Origin: WLMZ01 sp043753895
Lineage (GTDB): Bacteria; Actinomycetota; Acidimicrobiia; Acidimicrobiales; Ilumatobacteraceae
Length of the DNA: 64,000 nt
Assembly: GCA_043753895.1 (NCBI GenBank)
Contig: JAYUWK010000128.1
Location: 10,540-74,539, forward strand
Reading direction: 5' to 3'
Shown here: in pieces, positions 8,158-16,776 of the stretch
Numbering within the stretch: position 1 is the first letter of the stretch
Layout: every line of letters starts with the position of its first letter
The notes under the pieces: generated by a model
The model's database searches: none
Seen by the model: only the letters and a program-made list of their open reading frames with translations
What the model was told of the DNA's origin: nothing
Program-made: the position numbers and the translations under genes

Positions 8158-8910
8158 ATGTCCGGTCATTCAAAATGGGCCACGATCAAGCACCAAAAAG
8201 GTGCCAAGGACAAAGCACGTGGCAAGTTGTTCAACAAGATCGCACGCCAACTCGAGGTCGCCGCGCGCGAAGGCGGCGGCGACGCATCGAGCAACTCGTC
8301 CCTGCGTACTGCGATTCAAAAGGCCAAGGCCGGCCAGATGACCAACGACGCGATCGAACGAGCGATCAAGCGCGGTACCGGGGCCGATGATGGCGGCACC
8401 TACGAGGCCATCATGTACGAGGGCTACGCGCCGGGTGGCGTCGCCATCTTGGTCGACACCCTCACCGACAACCGCAACCGCACCGGCTCCGACGTCCGCA
8501 ACATCTTCTCCAAGCTCGGTGGCAGTCTGGCCGAGCCAGGTGCGGTGGGCTGGCAGTTCAGCCGCAGGGGCGTCATCATCGTCGATGGTGCGTCCGGCGA
8601 GGACGACGTGATGATGGCGGCGCTCGACGCAGGTGCCGACGACGTGACGGCAGACGGCGAAGGTGATTGGCGCGTCACGTGCACGCCCAATCATGTCTAC
8701 GACCTCCAGTCGGCGCTCGAGACGGCCGGCCTGAGCGTGAGATCAGCCGAGAGCACAATGGTGTCGTCGGTGATCATCGAGGTGACCGACGCTGCGGATG
8801 CGCGTAAGATCCTGCGCATGCTGGATGCCTTCGAGGACAACGACGATGTGCAGGACGTCTTCAGCAACTTCGATATTTCTGATGAGTTGATGGAGGAGGC
8901 CAGCACATGA
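8158..8910 (+). CDS. yebC: YebC/PmpR family DNA-binding regulatory or translation factor
   Basis: The 250 aa product starts with the family hallmark SGHSKWATIKHQKG and continues with the KLFNKIARQLEVAAREGG and SSLRTAIQKAKAGQMTND blocks, then GGVAILVDTLTDNRNRT. YebC-family proteins have been described as transcription regulators and, for some members, as translation factors that help ribosomes at proline-rich stretches. A perfect AGGAGG lies 7 bases upstream of the ATG, inside the end of pdxT, so it is translated from the pdx message. ruvC-ruvA-ruvB lie downstream, a frequent association of yebC. Confidence 0.96.
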   Translation: MSGHSKWATIKHQKGAKDKARGKLFNKIARQLEVAAREGGGDASSNSSLRTAIQKAKAGQMTNDAIERAIKRGTGADDGGTYEAIMYEGYAPGGVAILVDTLTDNRNRTGSDVRNIFSKLGGSLAEPGAVGWQFSRRGVIIVDGASGEDDVMMAALDAGADDVTADGEGDWRVTCTPNHVYDLQSALETAGLSVRSAESTMVSSVIIEVTDAADARKILRMLDAFEDNDDVQDVFSNFDISDELMEEAST

Positions 8911-9365
8911 GCATCGGTATCGGTGACAAGGCGCCTGATTTCACACTCATCGGCACAGGCGGCACGAGCTACTCATTGGCGTCGTATCGGGGCCACGCCG
9001 TGGTGCTCGTATTTTACCCGGGCGATGACACGCCTGTATGCACCAAGCAGCTCAACACGTACAGCAATGATCTGGCTCAGTTCGACGAGGTCGGGGCGCA
9101 GGTGTTGGCCATTTCGGCCCAAGACGTGGCCAGCCATGACAAGTTCAGCGGCAAGCACGGCTTCAAGTTCCCGCTGCTGGCCGACACCGACAAGGCCATC
9201 GCTGGCCTGTACGGCACGCTCGGGCCACTCGGCTTCCCCCGTCGCAGCGTGTTCGTGGTCGATGCGCAGGGCATCATCCGCTATGCGCATCGCGCAATCG
9301 CCGGGCTCACGTACCGTCCGGTGAGCGAACTTGTCGATGCCGTGCGTAACGCTCAGACCGCCTGA
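8907..9365 (+). CDS. Thiol peroxidase of the BCP/AhpC-TSA peroxiredoxin group
   Basis: A 152 aa thioredoxin-fold peroxiredoxin that reduces hydrogen peroxide or organic peroxides. The peroxidatic Cys45 sits in the DDTPVCTKQL motif, preceded by VVLVFYPG. BCP-type enzymes often have a second Cys five residues after the first; here that position is Thr and no other Cys is present, so it should act as a 1-Cys enzyme regenerated by an external thiol. It overlaps the yebC stop by four bases (ATGA), so it is part of the pdxS-pdxT-yebC operon. Confidence 0.9.
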   Translation: MSIGIGDKAPDFTLIGTGGTSYSLASYRGHAVVLVFYPGDDTPVCTKQLNTYSNDLAQFDEVGAQVLAISAQDVASHDKFSGKHGFKFPLLADTDKAIAGLYGTLGPLGFPRRSVFVVDAQGIIRYAHRAIAGLTYRPVSELVDAVRNAQTA

Positions 9366-9370
9366 TCCCT

Positions 9371-9423
9371 TGGCTGATCTTCTGGCTGTTTTTTAGCTGG
9401 TCCTCCATCCGCGTGATCAGCCA
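9371..9423. repeat. 9-base inverted repeat upstream of ruvC
   Basis: Perfect arms TGGCTGATC (9371-9379) and GATCAGCCA (9415-9423) are separated by 35 bases that contain a run of six T. The right arm overlaps the likely -35 region of ruvC. It could terminate the pdx operon or be a control site for ruvC; neither is proved. Confidence 0.4.
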
Positions 9424-9433
9424 CCGTAGGGGT

Positions 9434-9439
9434 TACGAT
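9434..9439 (+). promoter_or_regulatory. -10 hexamer (leaderless) of ruvC
   Basis: TACGAT ends 8 bases before the GTG at 9448. Confidence 0.5.
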
Positions 9440-9447
9440 ACGAACCT

Positions 9448-9990
9448 GTGTTCGTGATGCGCTCGCCTGACGAGCCCCTCGTTGTCTTGGGCATCGACCC
9501 CGGCCTCACGCGCTGCGGCTATGCAGCGGTGCAGGCCAGTGGGCCAGGTGCGGCCGTTGCGCTCAGTCTCGGGGTGATCAAGACACCACCCACTGACCCA
9601 CTCCCCAAACGCCTCGCCGAGCTGCGCGCCGAGTTCAGCGCGCTGATGCTCGAGTTCCGCCCGCACGTGGTGGCCGTCGAGCAAGTGTTCTTCCAGAACA
9701 ACGTTCGCACCGCAATGAGCGTCGGTCAGGCCAGCGGATTGGCATTGGCCGAAGCGTGGGCGTGCGGCTGCGAAGTCGTGCAGTACACGCCGAATCAGGT
9801 CAAGGGCGCCGTTGCGGGCTGGGGCGCTGCCGACAAGGCTCAGGTACAAAAGATGGTGCAGGCGCGCCTTGGCCTGAGTTCCATACCCAAACCCGCCGAT
9901 GCGGCCGATGCTGCGGCGCTCGCGCTGTGCCATCTGGCGATGGCTCCGTTGCGTTCGCGGGTTCGTCAGGTCGTTGGAGGAGCGCGATGA
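9448..9990 (+). CDS. ruvC: Crossover junction endodeoxyribonuclease RuvC
   Basis: A 180 aa RNase H-fold nuclease that resolves Holliday junctions by paired nicks. Acidic active-site residues are visible in VLGIDPGLTRCGYA (first Asp), VAVEQVFFQNN (Glu) and KPADAADAAALALCH (C-terminal Asp pair). The N-terminal extension MFVMRSPDEP is nine residues longer than usual; an ATG at 9457 is the alternative, but the -10 position fits GTG. It is first in ruvC-ruvA-ruvB and overlaps ruvA by four bases. Confidence 0.96.
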   Translation: MFVMRSPDEPLVVLGIDPGLTRCGYAAVQASGPGAAVALSLGVIKTPPTDPLPKRLAELRAEFSALMLEFRPHVVAVEQVFFQNNVRTAMSVGQASGLALAEAWACGCEVVQYTPNQVKGAVAGWGAADKAQVQKMVQARLGLSSIPKPADAADAAALALCHLAMAPLRSRVRQVVGGAR

Positions 9991-10583
9991 TCGGTTCGTT
10001 GCGCGGCGTCGTGCTCGAACGAGGTGTCGACACCGCGGTGCTCCTCGAAGTCGGTGGCGTCGGCTACCTGATCACCGTGACACCGCGAACGCTCGCCGAA
10101 CTGGAACCGGGCGCCAACGTGTTCCTGTACGTGCACCATCACATCCGTGAGGACACCCAGACTCTGTTCGGATTCCTTCGGCGCGACGATCGGGCAACCT
10201 TTCAAATATTGATTGCCACCCATGGTGTCGGGCCAGCCCTCGCCATGGCCATCCTCGGCACCCACAGCCCAGCCGCCCTTGTTGACATCGTCACCAGCGC
10301 CGACAACGCCTCGCTGTGCCTCGTTCCCGGCGTCGGCAAGAAAACCGCGGAGCGGTTGCTCATCGAATTGAAGAATCGGCTCAATCTGGCGACGCTCGAT
10401 CCGGTTGCCGCCAGCGTCGCTGCAGGTGGCAATGCTGTACTCGGCGACGTGCGCGAGGCGTTGTACGGACTGGGGTACGCGCCCGAAGAGGTACGCGATG
10501 CCCTACGCGAACTTCCGTCGGGCAGCGATGCGTCCTCGCTCCTGCGCGAGGCGCTGCAGTTGTTGGGCGCTCGCCGTGCGTGA
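9987..10583 (+). CDS. ruvA: Holliday junction branch migration complex subunit RuvA
   Basis: 198 aa. RuvA tetramers bind the four-way junction and load RuvB. Visible: the N-terminal OB domain (MIGSLRGVV, VGGVGYLI), the double helix-hairpin-helix region (THGVGPALAMAILG and LVPGVGKKTAERLLIELK), and the C-terminal RuvB-binding domain (VREALYGLGYAPEEV). The ATG overlaps the ruvC stop. An upstream in-frame reading lies within ruvC and was rejected. Confidence 0.97.
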   Translation: MIGSLRGVVLERGVDTAVLLEVGGVGYLITVTPRTLAELEPGANVFLYVHHHIREDTQTLFGFLRRDDRATFQILIATHGVGPALAMAILGTHSPAALVDIVTSADNASLCLVPGVGKKTAERLLIELKNRLNLATLDPVAASVAAGGNAVLGDVREALYGLGYAPEEVRDALRELPSGSDASSLLREALQLLGARRA

Positions 10584-11610
10584 GGAGTTTCTCGACCCTG
10601 GCGTGAACAACGAGATTGAGGAAACCGACGAGATTGGTCTTCGGCCGCGGCGACTCGCCGACTTCGTCGGCCAACGCGAGCTCAAAGAGCACCTCACCAT
10701 TGTTATCGAGGCGGCCCGCCGTCGCAATCAACCGATCGATCACCTGCTCCTCGCCGGCCCGCCCGGTCTGGGCAAGACCACCATGGCAGGCATCGTCGCG
10801 GCCGAGATGGGCGTACACCTGCACATCACGTCCGGTCCCACGCTCGAACGTGCCGGCGACCTTGCAGCCATCCTGACCAAGCTCGGCGAGGGTGACGTGT
10901 TGTTCATCGATGAGATTCATCGTCTTTCGCGTGCCGTCGAGGAGATCCTGTATCCAGCCATGGAGGACTTCCAGCTCGACATCGTGGTGGGTAAGGGGCC
11001 AGCTGCATCCTCGATTCGCCTGCCGCTTCCACCGTTTACGTTGGTGGGCGCGACGACACGCACGGGCATGATCACCGGACCGCTGCGCGATCGATTCGGC
11101 CTCGTCGCCCGACTCGATTTTTACGAGGTCGACGAACTCGAGGCGATCGTGCGCCGGGCAGCAGGAATTCTCGATGTCATGGTCAGCGACGAAGGAGCCT
11201 GGGAGATTGCCCGACGCAGTCGTGGCACTCCGCGAATCGCCAACCGACTCCTGCGCCGCGTACGCGACTACGCCGAGGTCCGTGGTGACGGCACCATCAA
11301 CACCGACACGGCGCGGGCAGGCCTTGCTGTGTTCGGCGTCGATCAGCGAGGCCTCGACAAGGTGGACCGCGCGATTCTCACCGCGATCTGTGTGCAATTC
11401 CGGGGTGGCCCAGTTGGATTGTCGACCGTTGCCATCAGTGTGGGCGAACAAACCGAGACCGTCGAAGATGTGTATGAGCCCTTCCTCATCCAACAGGGCT
11501 TGCTGGCGCGAACGCCACGCGGTCGCATTGCGATGCCGTCGGCGTGGGTGCATCTCGGTCTCGAGTCACCTCCTATTGGCAGCGGGGGCGCACCCAACCT
11601 GTTCGGTTGA
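10576..11610 (+). CDS. ruvB: Holliday junction branch migration ATPase RuvB
   Basis: A 344 aa AAA+ motor that drives branch migration with RuvA. Walker A is GPPGLGKTT, Walker B VLFIDEIHRL, sensor 1 LVGATTRTGMI, and the C-terminal winged helix includes RGGPVGLSTVA. The GTG start overlaps the ruvA end by eight bases and keeps the usual lead-in LRPRRLADFVGQ about 20 residues in; a GTG nine codons later is also possible. The end converges on a dienelactone-hydrolase-like gene across 41 bases. Confidence 0.97.
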   Translation: MREEFLDPGVNNEIEETDEIGLRPRRLADFVGQRELKEHLTIVIEAARRRNQPIDHLLLAGPPGLGKTTMAGIVAAEMGVHLHITSGPTLERAGDLAAILTKLGEGDVLFIDEIHRLSRAVEEILYPAMEDFQLDIVVGKGPAASSIRLPLPPFTLVGATTRTGMITGPLRDRFGLVARLDFYEVDELEAIVRRAAGILDVMVSDEGAWEIARRSRGTPRIANRLLRRVRDYAEVRGDGTINTDTARAGLAVFGVDQRGLDKVDRAILTAICVQFRGGPVGLSTVAISVGEQTETVEDVYEPFLIQQGLLARTPRGRIAMPSAWVHLGLESPPIGSGGAPNLFG

Positions 11611-11651
11611 CGACACCCTCACGGCCCCGGCGATGTGAACACAAACGGCGT

Positions 11652-12368
11652 TCAACCGGCGGGCAGATACAACCCGAGGAAGGCCATCGTCTTGGTCCAC
11701 GCAGCCTGAGCGGCGTTCTCGTTGTAGAACATCTCGGACTCGTGATTGTCGAAGGCGTGCCCCGCGTTTTCGACGTTGAGGACGAAGCCCTCGCGTCCGG
11801 CGATGGCTGCACTGATCGCGTCGACACCCTCGTTGGGGATGAACGCATCTGCGTTGCCGAAGTGGAACAGCGTGGGACACGACACCTGATCGATCATGCC
11901 CAGCATCGAGGGCACCCCTGAGCCGTAATAGCTCACACAGCAGCTCGGTTGTGCCGATGCGGTAACGGCCCACGCCAACGTGCCGCCGAGGCAGTAGCCC
12001 ACCACTGCAGGTGCCTGGCCCCCTGTGGTGAGCGTGGCAAGATGCTCGAGGGCTGCCACGCAGTCGCCCACGGCGGCCGGGAAGTCGAGCTGTTGCACCT
12101 TCTCCATCGATGCGCCGAGACCGGCCTCGGTGTGGTCCGATTGCCAATTCGGCGCGAAACGCCAGAACACGTCGGGCGCGCCGACGATGTATCCGGCTGC
12201 GGCCAAGCGCTCGGCGACGGAACGAATGTAGGGGCCGACTCCGAAGATCTCCTGGATCAGCAGAACAGCGACCGAGCCGCCGACGGCGGGCGTCCAGACA
12301 TGGAGGTCCATGCTGCCGGCGTCACCGCAGGAGACAGAGTCGGTACGGGGTGTCGATGAAGCGCTCAT
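11652..12368 (-). CDS. Dienelactone hydrolase family protein
   Basis: A 238 aa alpha/beta hydrolase with the Cys nucleophile in GYCLGG instead of the common Ser, an acid residue in HFGNADAFIPNEG and the catalytic His in NAGHAFDN. This Cys-Asp-His triad defines the DLH family, whose type enzyme opens dienelactones in chloroaromatic degradation; many relatives have other, unknown ester substrates. It stands alone, divergent from queA. No clear TAnnnT or Shine-Dalgarno precedes the ATG, so the start is moderately certain. Some upstream in-frame sequence exists but overlaps queA. Confidence 0.9.
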   Translation of the reverse strand: MSASSTPRTDSVSCGDAGSMDLHVWTPAVGGSVAVLLIQEIFGVGPYIRSVAERLAAAGYIVGAPDVFWRFAPNWQSDHTEAGLGASMEKVQQLDFPAAVGDCVAALEHLATLTTGGQAPAVVGYCLGGTLAWAVTASAQPSCCVSYYGSGVPSMLGMIDQVSCPTLFHFGNADAFIPNEGVDAISAAIAGREGFVLNVENAGHAFDNHESEMFYNENAAQAAWTKTMAFLGLYLPAG

Positions 12369-12422
12369 GTGATCATCGTGGCACACGGATGCACCGTCGG
12401 TTCCACACGGGCGGACGCCCCG

Positions 12423-12428
12423 TAGCCT
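12423..12428 (+). promoter_or_regulatory. -10 hexamer (leaderless) of queA
   Basis: TAGCCT ends 8 bases before the ATG. It supports the short reading of queA over a 109-codon longer one antisense to the hydrolase gene. Confidence 0.5.
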
Positions 12429-12436
12429 TGACGGAC

Positions 12437-13462
12437 ATGCGCCTTGGTGACTTCGACTACGACCTCCCGGCGGAGCGCATTGCGCAGACCCCGACGGAGC
12501 CACGCGATGCAGCTCGGCTCCTGATGGACCAGGGGCCAGACGCACCGCTGCACCGCCATGTTCGCAATCTCGGCGAGTACCTGCGGGCCGGAGACCTGCT
12601 CGTGGTGAATGACTCAAAGGTGATCCCCGCGCGGCTTCGACTGCACCGACACAGCGGGGGAGCGGCCGAGGTCCTCCTGCTGGAACCGCAATCCGGTCAC
12701 GCGGGCGACGGCGTCCATCGAGTGTGGGAGGCCCTCGTGCGACCGGGCAAGAAGCTTCGCGTCGGCGAGCAACTGCTGACGAAGGCCGGCGAGGCACTCA
12801 TCGAGATCGGAGCTCGGACGAGCTCGGGAGACACCTTCTCGGTGACGCTTCTGGGTGACGGCGATCCCCTCGAACTGCTGGCCGGGCACGGCGACATGCC
12901 ACTGCCCCCGTATATCAACACGCCACTGGCGCAGTCCGATCGGTACCAAACGGTCTATGCCAGCGCGCCCGGCTCCGCAGCCGCGCCGACCGCCGGTCTG
13001 CACTTCACTCCCGAGCTGCTTGAGTCGCTGCAGGCGGCGGGTATCGGGGTTGCTCGCGTCGAGCTGGTCGTCGGTCTCGACACCTTCCAGCCGATGAGTG
13101 CTGCAGATCCACGTGATCACATCATCCACAGCGAGCGCTACCGCGTCACCCATGAAGTGCTCGATCGTTGTCGGAGCGCCGAGCGCGTGGTTGCGGTGGG
13201 CACCACAGCGACGCGTGCGCTCGAGTCGGCGGCGACCTTCGGCGAACTCGAAGGGCGAACCCGGCTCTTCATTCATCAGGGCTACGAGTGGAAGGTGGTG
13301 GATCTACTGATGACCAACTTTCACTTGCCTCGGACAACACTGCTGCTGATGATCGATGCGTTCGTCGGGCCCCGTTGGCGACGATTATACGAAGCAGCGC
13401 TGGAGCGCGACTATCGGTTTCTGTCCTTCGGTGACGCCATGCTGCTCGACAGGAGTCTGTGA
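12437..13462 (+). CDS. queA: S-adenosylmethionine:tRNA ribosyltransferase-isomerase QueA
   Basis: The 341 aa enzyme moves the ribosyl part of AdoMet onto preQ1 at tRNA position 34, giving epoxyqueuosine. Family blocks: FDYDLPAERIAQTP, LLVVNDSKVIPARL, LPPYI, AAPTAGLHFT, VGLDTFQPM, NFHLPRTTLLLMIDAF. tgt follows with no gap, so both steps that act on tRNA are encoded together. No preQ1 synthesis gene (queC, D, E, F) is in the window, so salvage or distant genes must supply it. Confidence 0.97.
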   Translation: MRLGDFDYDLPAERIAQTPTEPRDAARLLMDQGPDAPLHRHVRNLGEYLRAGDLLVVNDSKVIPARLRLHRHSGGAAEVLLLEPQSGHAGDGVHRVWEALVRPGKKLRVGEQLLTKAGEALIEIGARTSSGDTFSVTLLGDGDPLELLAGHGDMPLPPYINTPLAQSDRYQTVYASAPGSAAAPTAGLHFTPELLESLQAAGIGVARVELVVGLDTFQPMSAADPRDHIIHSERYRVTHEVLDRCRSAERVVAVGTTATRALESAATFGELEGRTRLFIHQGYEWKVVDLLMTNFHLPRTTLLLMIDAFVGPRWRRLYEAALERDYRFLSFGDAMLLDRSL

Positions 13463-14560
13463 ATGCACCCCGTTCGATTTGAGTTGATCGCCAATGACGG
13501 CATGGCGCGCGCAGGTGTCGGCCACGCAGCCACAGGACAGTACCGAACCCCGTGCTTCATGCCGGTCGGCACCAGAGGCGCCATCAAGTATCTTTCCGCC
13601 GCCGACTACGAACGCCTCGGTGCAGAGATCGTGCTGGGCAATACGTATCACCTCATGCTGCGCCCGGGTGCGCAAACGGTAGCCGCTCTCGGTGGTCTCG
13701 GTGCATTCACAGCTTGGCGCGGGCTCACCCTCACCGACTCTGGTGGATTTCAGATCTTTTCGCTCGAGCCCAAGGTCGATGACGACGGAGCCACCTTTCG
13801 GAGCACCTATGACGGATCGATGCATCGCGTCACTCCCGAGACAGCCGTCGCGACGCAGGAACTCCTCGGTGCCGACATCCAAATGGTGCTCGATGTCTGT
13901 GCGCCGCTGCCATCGCCACCGGACGTCATCCGTCTTGCTCTCGACCGCACCAGTGCGTGGGCCGCGCGCGCTCGCGCCGCACACCGGCGAAGCGATCAGG
14001 CGCTGTTCGGCATCGTGCAGGGCGGTCTCGATCCCGTGCTTCGGTCCGAGTCGGCGAGACGCACCGTGGAGATGGGGTTCGATGGCTACGGCATCGGCGG
14101 TCTGAGCGTCGGCGAAACCCGGGCGGAGATGCTCCCAGCGCTCGCGGCGGCCATTGAGCACCTTCCCGTTGATCGGCCGCGCTACCTGATGGGTGTCGGC
14201 GACCCGGCGTCACTCGTCGAGGCCGTGGCCTTGGGAGTGGACCAATTCGACTGCGTCATGCAGACGCGCATCGGTCGACATGGAACTGCGCTCACGTCGC
14301 AGGGCAAGTTGCACGTCAAGAACGCACGCCATGCGCTGTCGCAGGAACCCATCGATGCCACGTGCTCGTGCGAGGTCTGCACCCGACATTCGATCGGCTA
14401 CATCCGCCATCTGTTCCAGGTCGGCGAGCCCACCGGCCCCCGGCTCGTGAGCCTGCACAATCTCGCGTGGACACTGCAGTTGATGGACCGGATCCGTACG
14501 GCCATTGTGGCTGGCACATTCGAGTCCCTGCGACGCGACATTGTCGACGTATGGGGCTGA
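13463..14560 (+). CDS. tgt: tRNA-guanine transglycosylase Tgt
   Basis: A 365 aa TIM-barrel enzyme that exchanges guanine 34 for preQ1 in tRNAs with GUN anticodons. Visible: the catalytic region LTDSGGFQIFSL, GLSVGE for substrate recognition, PRYLMGVGDP, the second Asp in DQFDCVMQTRIGRHG, and the zinc site C-x-C-x2-C (TCSCEVC) with a downstream His in LHNL. The ATG comes immediately after the queA stop. yajC, secD and secF follow, the order known from gammaproteobacteria. Confidence 0.97.
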   Translation: MHPVRFELIANDGMARAGVGHAATGQYRTPCFMPVGTRGAIKYLSAADYERLGAEIVLGNTYHLMLRPGAQTVAALGGLGAFTAWRGLTLTDSGGFQIFSLEPKVDDDGATFRSTYDGSMHRVTPETAVATQELLGADIQMVLDVCAPLPSPPDVIRLALDRTSAWAARARAAHRRSDQALFGIVQGGLDPVLRSESARRTVEMGFDGYGIGGLSVGETRAEMLPALAAAIEHLPVDRPRYLMGVGDPASLVEAVALGVDQFDCVMQTRIGRHGTALTSQGKLHVKNARHALSQEPIDATCSCEVCTRHSIGYIRHLFQVGEPTGPRLVSLHNLAWTLQLMDRIRTAIVAGTFESLRRDIVDVWG

Positions 14561-14686
14561 CTCCGCCAAGTCCGCCGTACGCACATCTCGTGTTCATCCC
14601 TGTGGCGGGGAATCGGTCGCCGAAATGACTAAGCTTTCCCGCTGGCCCGACCCCCTGTCGGTGCATATATCAATTTGGATGTTGTG

Positions 14687-15073
14687 ATGCCCACTCCCGT
14701 CATTCTCGTAGCCGCCAACTCTTCCGGCGGCAGCGCGGTCAGCCTGCTCATTCTTCCGTTGATGATGGTCGGTATGTACTTCCTGCTGATCCGTCCGCAG
14801 CGCAAGCGCATGAAGCAGCAGTCATCGATGCAGTCGAGCCTCGGCGAGGGCGACGAGATCATCACCACGTCGGGTATGTACGGGTTCATCACAGGATTCG
14901 ATGGCGACGTCGTCTGGCTCGAGATCGACGACAACATCCAGATTCGTGTCGCACGCGCCGCGATCCAGCGCAAGGTCGACACCAGTGCAACGTCCGATTC
15001 CGACACCTCCACGTCCCGCTCGAGCGGTCGGGGCAACCACGCAGATACTGACGACGACAAGTCCGAGAAGTAA
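14687..15073 (+). CDS. yajC: Preprotein translocase accessory subunit YajC
   Basis: 128 aa. A single membrane segment (about residues 12-30) is followed by LLIRPQRKRMK and GDEIITTSGMYGFI, the YajC signature; the last 30 residues are Ser/Asp-rich and charged. YajC binds SecDF at the Sec translocon. A GTG sits one codon upstream and a weak TTGGAT could be the -10, so the start is good to within one codon. The 126 bases between tgt and yajC hold an AT-rich patch (CATATATCAA) but nothing else I can name. Confidence 0.92.
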   Translation: MPTPVILVAANSSGGSAVSLLILPLMMVGMYFLLIRPQRKRMKQQSSMQSSLGEGDEIITTSGMYGFITGFDGDVVWLEIDDNIQIRVARAAIQRKVDTSATSDSDTSTSRSSGRGNHADTDDDKSEK

Positions 15074-16776
15074 TGCATCGCAAACTCGTCTATTCGCTGG
15101 CCGGGATCATCGTCTTGGCCGCTGGTCTGCTGACCCTGAACGTGGCCGCGGGATTCAAGCCCGCCCTCGGACTCGACCTTCGCGGTGGTATCTCGGTGAC
15201 GCTGCGTCCTGTTCCCGGGCAGGAGTACGACCAAGCCAGCCTCGACCTGGCGGTCGAGCGCATTCGTGAGCGCGTCGACAGCTTCGGCGTCGGCGAGCCA
15301 GAAATCCTTCGGCAGGACAATGCCATCGTCGTGAACCTGCCTGGGGTCAACGATCAACAGCAGGCGCTCGACTTGGTCAACGTGACCGGCAAGGTATACC
15401 TGCGCCCGGTGATCGCGTGTCAGTCGGCGCCCAGCACCACGCCGACCTCCACGGTGCCGAGTACTGGCACAACCGTGGCGGGTGCAACGACGGTTCCGAG
15501 CAGCACGCCGGGCTCCGGTCCAGCCGTGTCGCCGGTGACGACGTCGTCAGCAACCACCGGCAAGCCCGGCCCATCGCGCCGGGTGGACACCACGCCTCCA
15601 ACAGCTCCACCCTCCACCCTCAGCGCCGTGGTTACCGGTGCCAGCACCGCCACGACCGGCTCCACCATCGCGATCACGCCGATATCGGCATCCGATGGTT
15701 CCAGCACGACCGTGGCCAATGGCGCCCCTTCAGCCACGGCCCTTCCGTTCTCCGACCCGAGGGCAACGCAGATCCTGCCCACTCGCGATGGGGGCCGGTG
15801 CCAGGTCGGCCCGGCGAACGCAACCGGCGACGCCAGCCCCAATGCCGAGATCATCACCGGCGAGGTCTTCGTGCGTGACTCAGCGCAAGCCCGCATCATC
15901 GGCGGCGGCTGGGGTGTCACCGTCGATCTGAAGAGCGGGCCCGCCGGCGAAGACAAGTGGAATGCACTTGCGAAGGAGTGCTACAGCGGGTCCGCGATCT
16001 GCCCGTCACGGCAGCTGGCCATCGAGCTCGACGGCCAGATCCAATCGGCACCCACGGTCAACGCACCCAGCTTCACCGGCAGTGTGCAGATCACCGGAAG
16101 CTTTACCAAGGCCGAGGCATCCAAGCTCGCGCAGGTGATGAACTCCGGCGCCCTGCCGATCACGCTGCAGGCCGAGGCCGTGCAGAACGTCTCGGCCACG
16201 CTCGGTAAGGATTCGCTGCGTGCCGCGCTCATTGCCGGCGCGATCGGCGTCGCTCTCGTGTTGCTGTTCATGTTCTTGTACTACGGGCGCCTCGCCGTCG
16301 TGGTGCTCGTCGGACTGTGCATTTCGGGCGCATTGATTTACAGCATCACAGCACTGATTTCCCGCTTCTACAACGGTGTGCTCTCGCTCGCCGGTGTTGC
16401 CGGACTCATCGTGTCGATCGGTGTCACCATCGACTCGTACGTGGTGTACTTCGAACGCCTCAAGGACGAACTGCGTGCCGGTCGCTCGTTGCGCAACTCG
16501 GCAACTCGTGGCTTCAAGGCGGCGTTCCACACGATCTTGGTAGCCGATGCTGTCTCACTCATTGGTGCCTCGGTGCTCTGGTACCTGTCGGTCGGCGCGG
16601 TGCGCGGCTTTGCGTTCTACCTCGGGTTGTCCACGCTGATCGACGTGTTCGTGGCCTACTTCTTCACCAGGCCCGCCGTCATTCTGCTCTCGCGAAGCCG
16701 GTTCTTGGCCGGTCGCAAGATCATGGGTATCGAAACATCTGTCGACGCGCCCAAACTGTTGGGAGCCACATCATGA
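15073..16776 (+). CDS. secD: Protein translocase subunit SecD
   Basis: 567 aa. SecD with SecF uses the proton-motive force to pull proteins through the Sec channel. One N-terminal membrane segment, the conserved LGLDLRGGISVTL, the external domain, and five C-terminal membrane segments with the SGALPITLQAE and SIGVTIDSYVVYFERLKDE motifs. Residues 116-223 form a Ser/Thr/Pro/Ala-rich low-complexity insert in the external domain (15418-15741). The ATG overlaps the yajC stop by one base. Confidence 0.96.
   Translation: MHRKLVYSLAGIIVLAAGLLTLNVAAGFKPALGLDLRGGISVTLRPVPGQEYDQASLDLAVERIRERVDSFGVGEPEILRQDNAIVVNLPGVNDQQQALDLVNVTGKVYLRPVIACQSAPSTTPTSTVPSTGTTVAGATTVPSSTPGSGPAVSPVTTSSATTGKPGPSRRVDTTPPTAPPSTLSAVVTGASTATTGSTIAITPISASDGSSTTVANGAPSATALPFSDPRATQILPTRDGGRCQVGPANATGDASPNAEIITGEVFVRDSAQARIIGGGWGVTVDLKSGPAGEDKWNALAKECYSGSAICPSRQLAIELDGQIQSAPTVNAPSFTGSVQITGSFTKAEASKLAQVMNSGALPITLQAEAVQNVSATLGKDSLRAALIAGAIGVALVLLFMFLYYGRLAVVVLVGLCISGALIYSITALISRFYNGVLSLAGVAGLIVSIGVTIDSYVVYFERLKDELRAGRSLRNSATRGFKAAFHTILVADAVSLIGASVLWYLSVGAVRGFAFYLGLSTLIDVFVAYFFTRPAVILLSRSRFLAGRKIMGIETSVDAPKLLGATS

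Noticed and set aside
12110..12436. A 109-codon upstream extension of queA
   Set aside because: It runs antisense through the dienelactone hydrolase gene, has no similarity to QueA, and the -10 hexamer lies just before the ATG at 12437.
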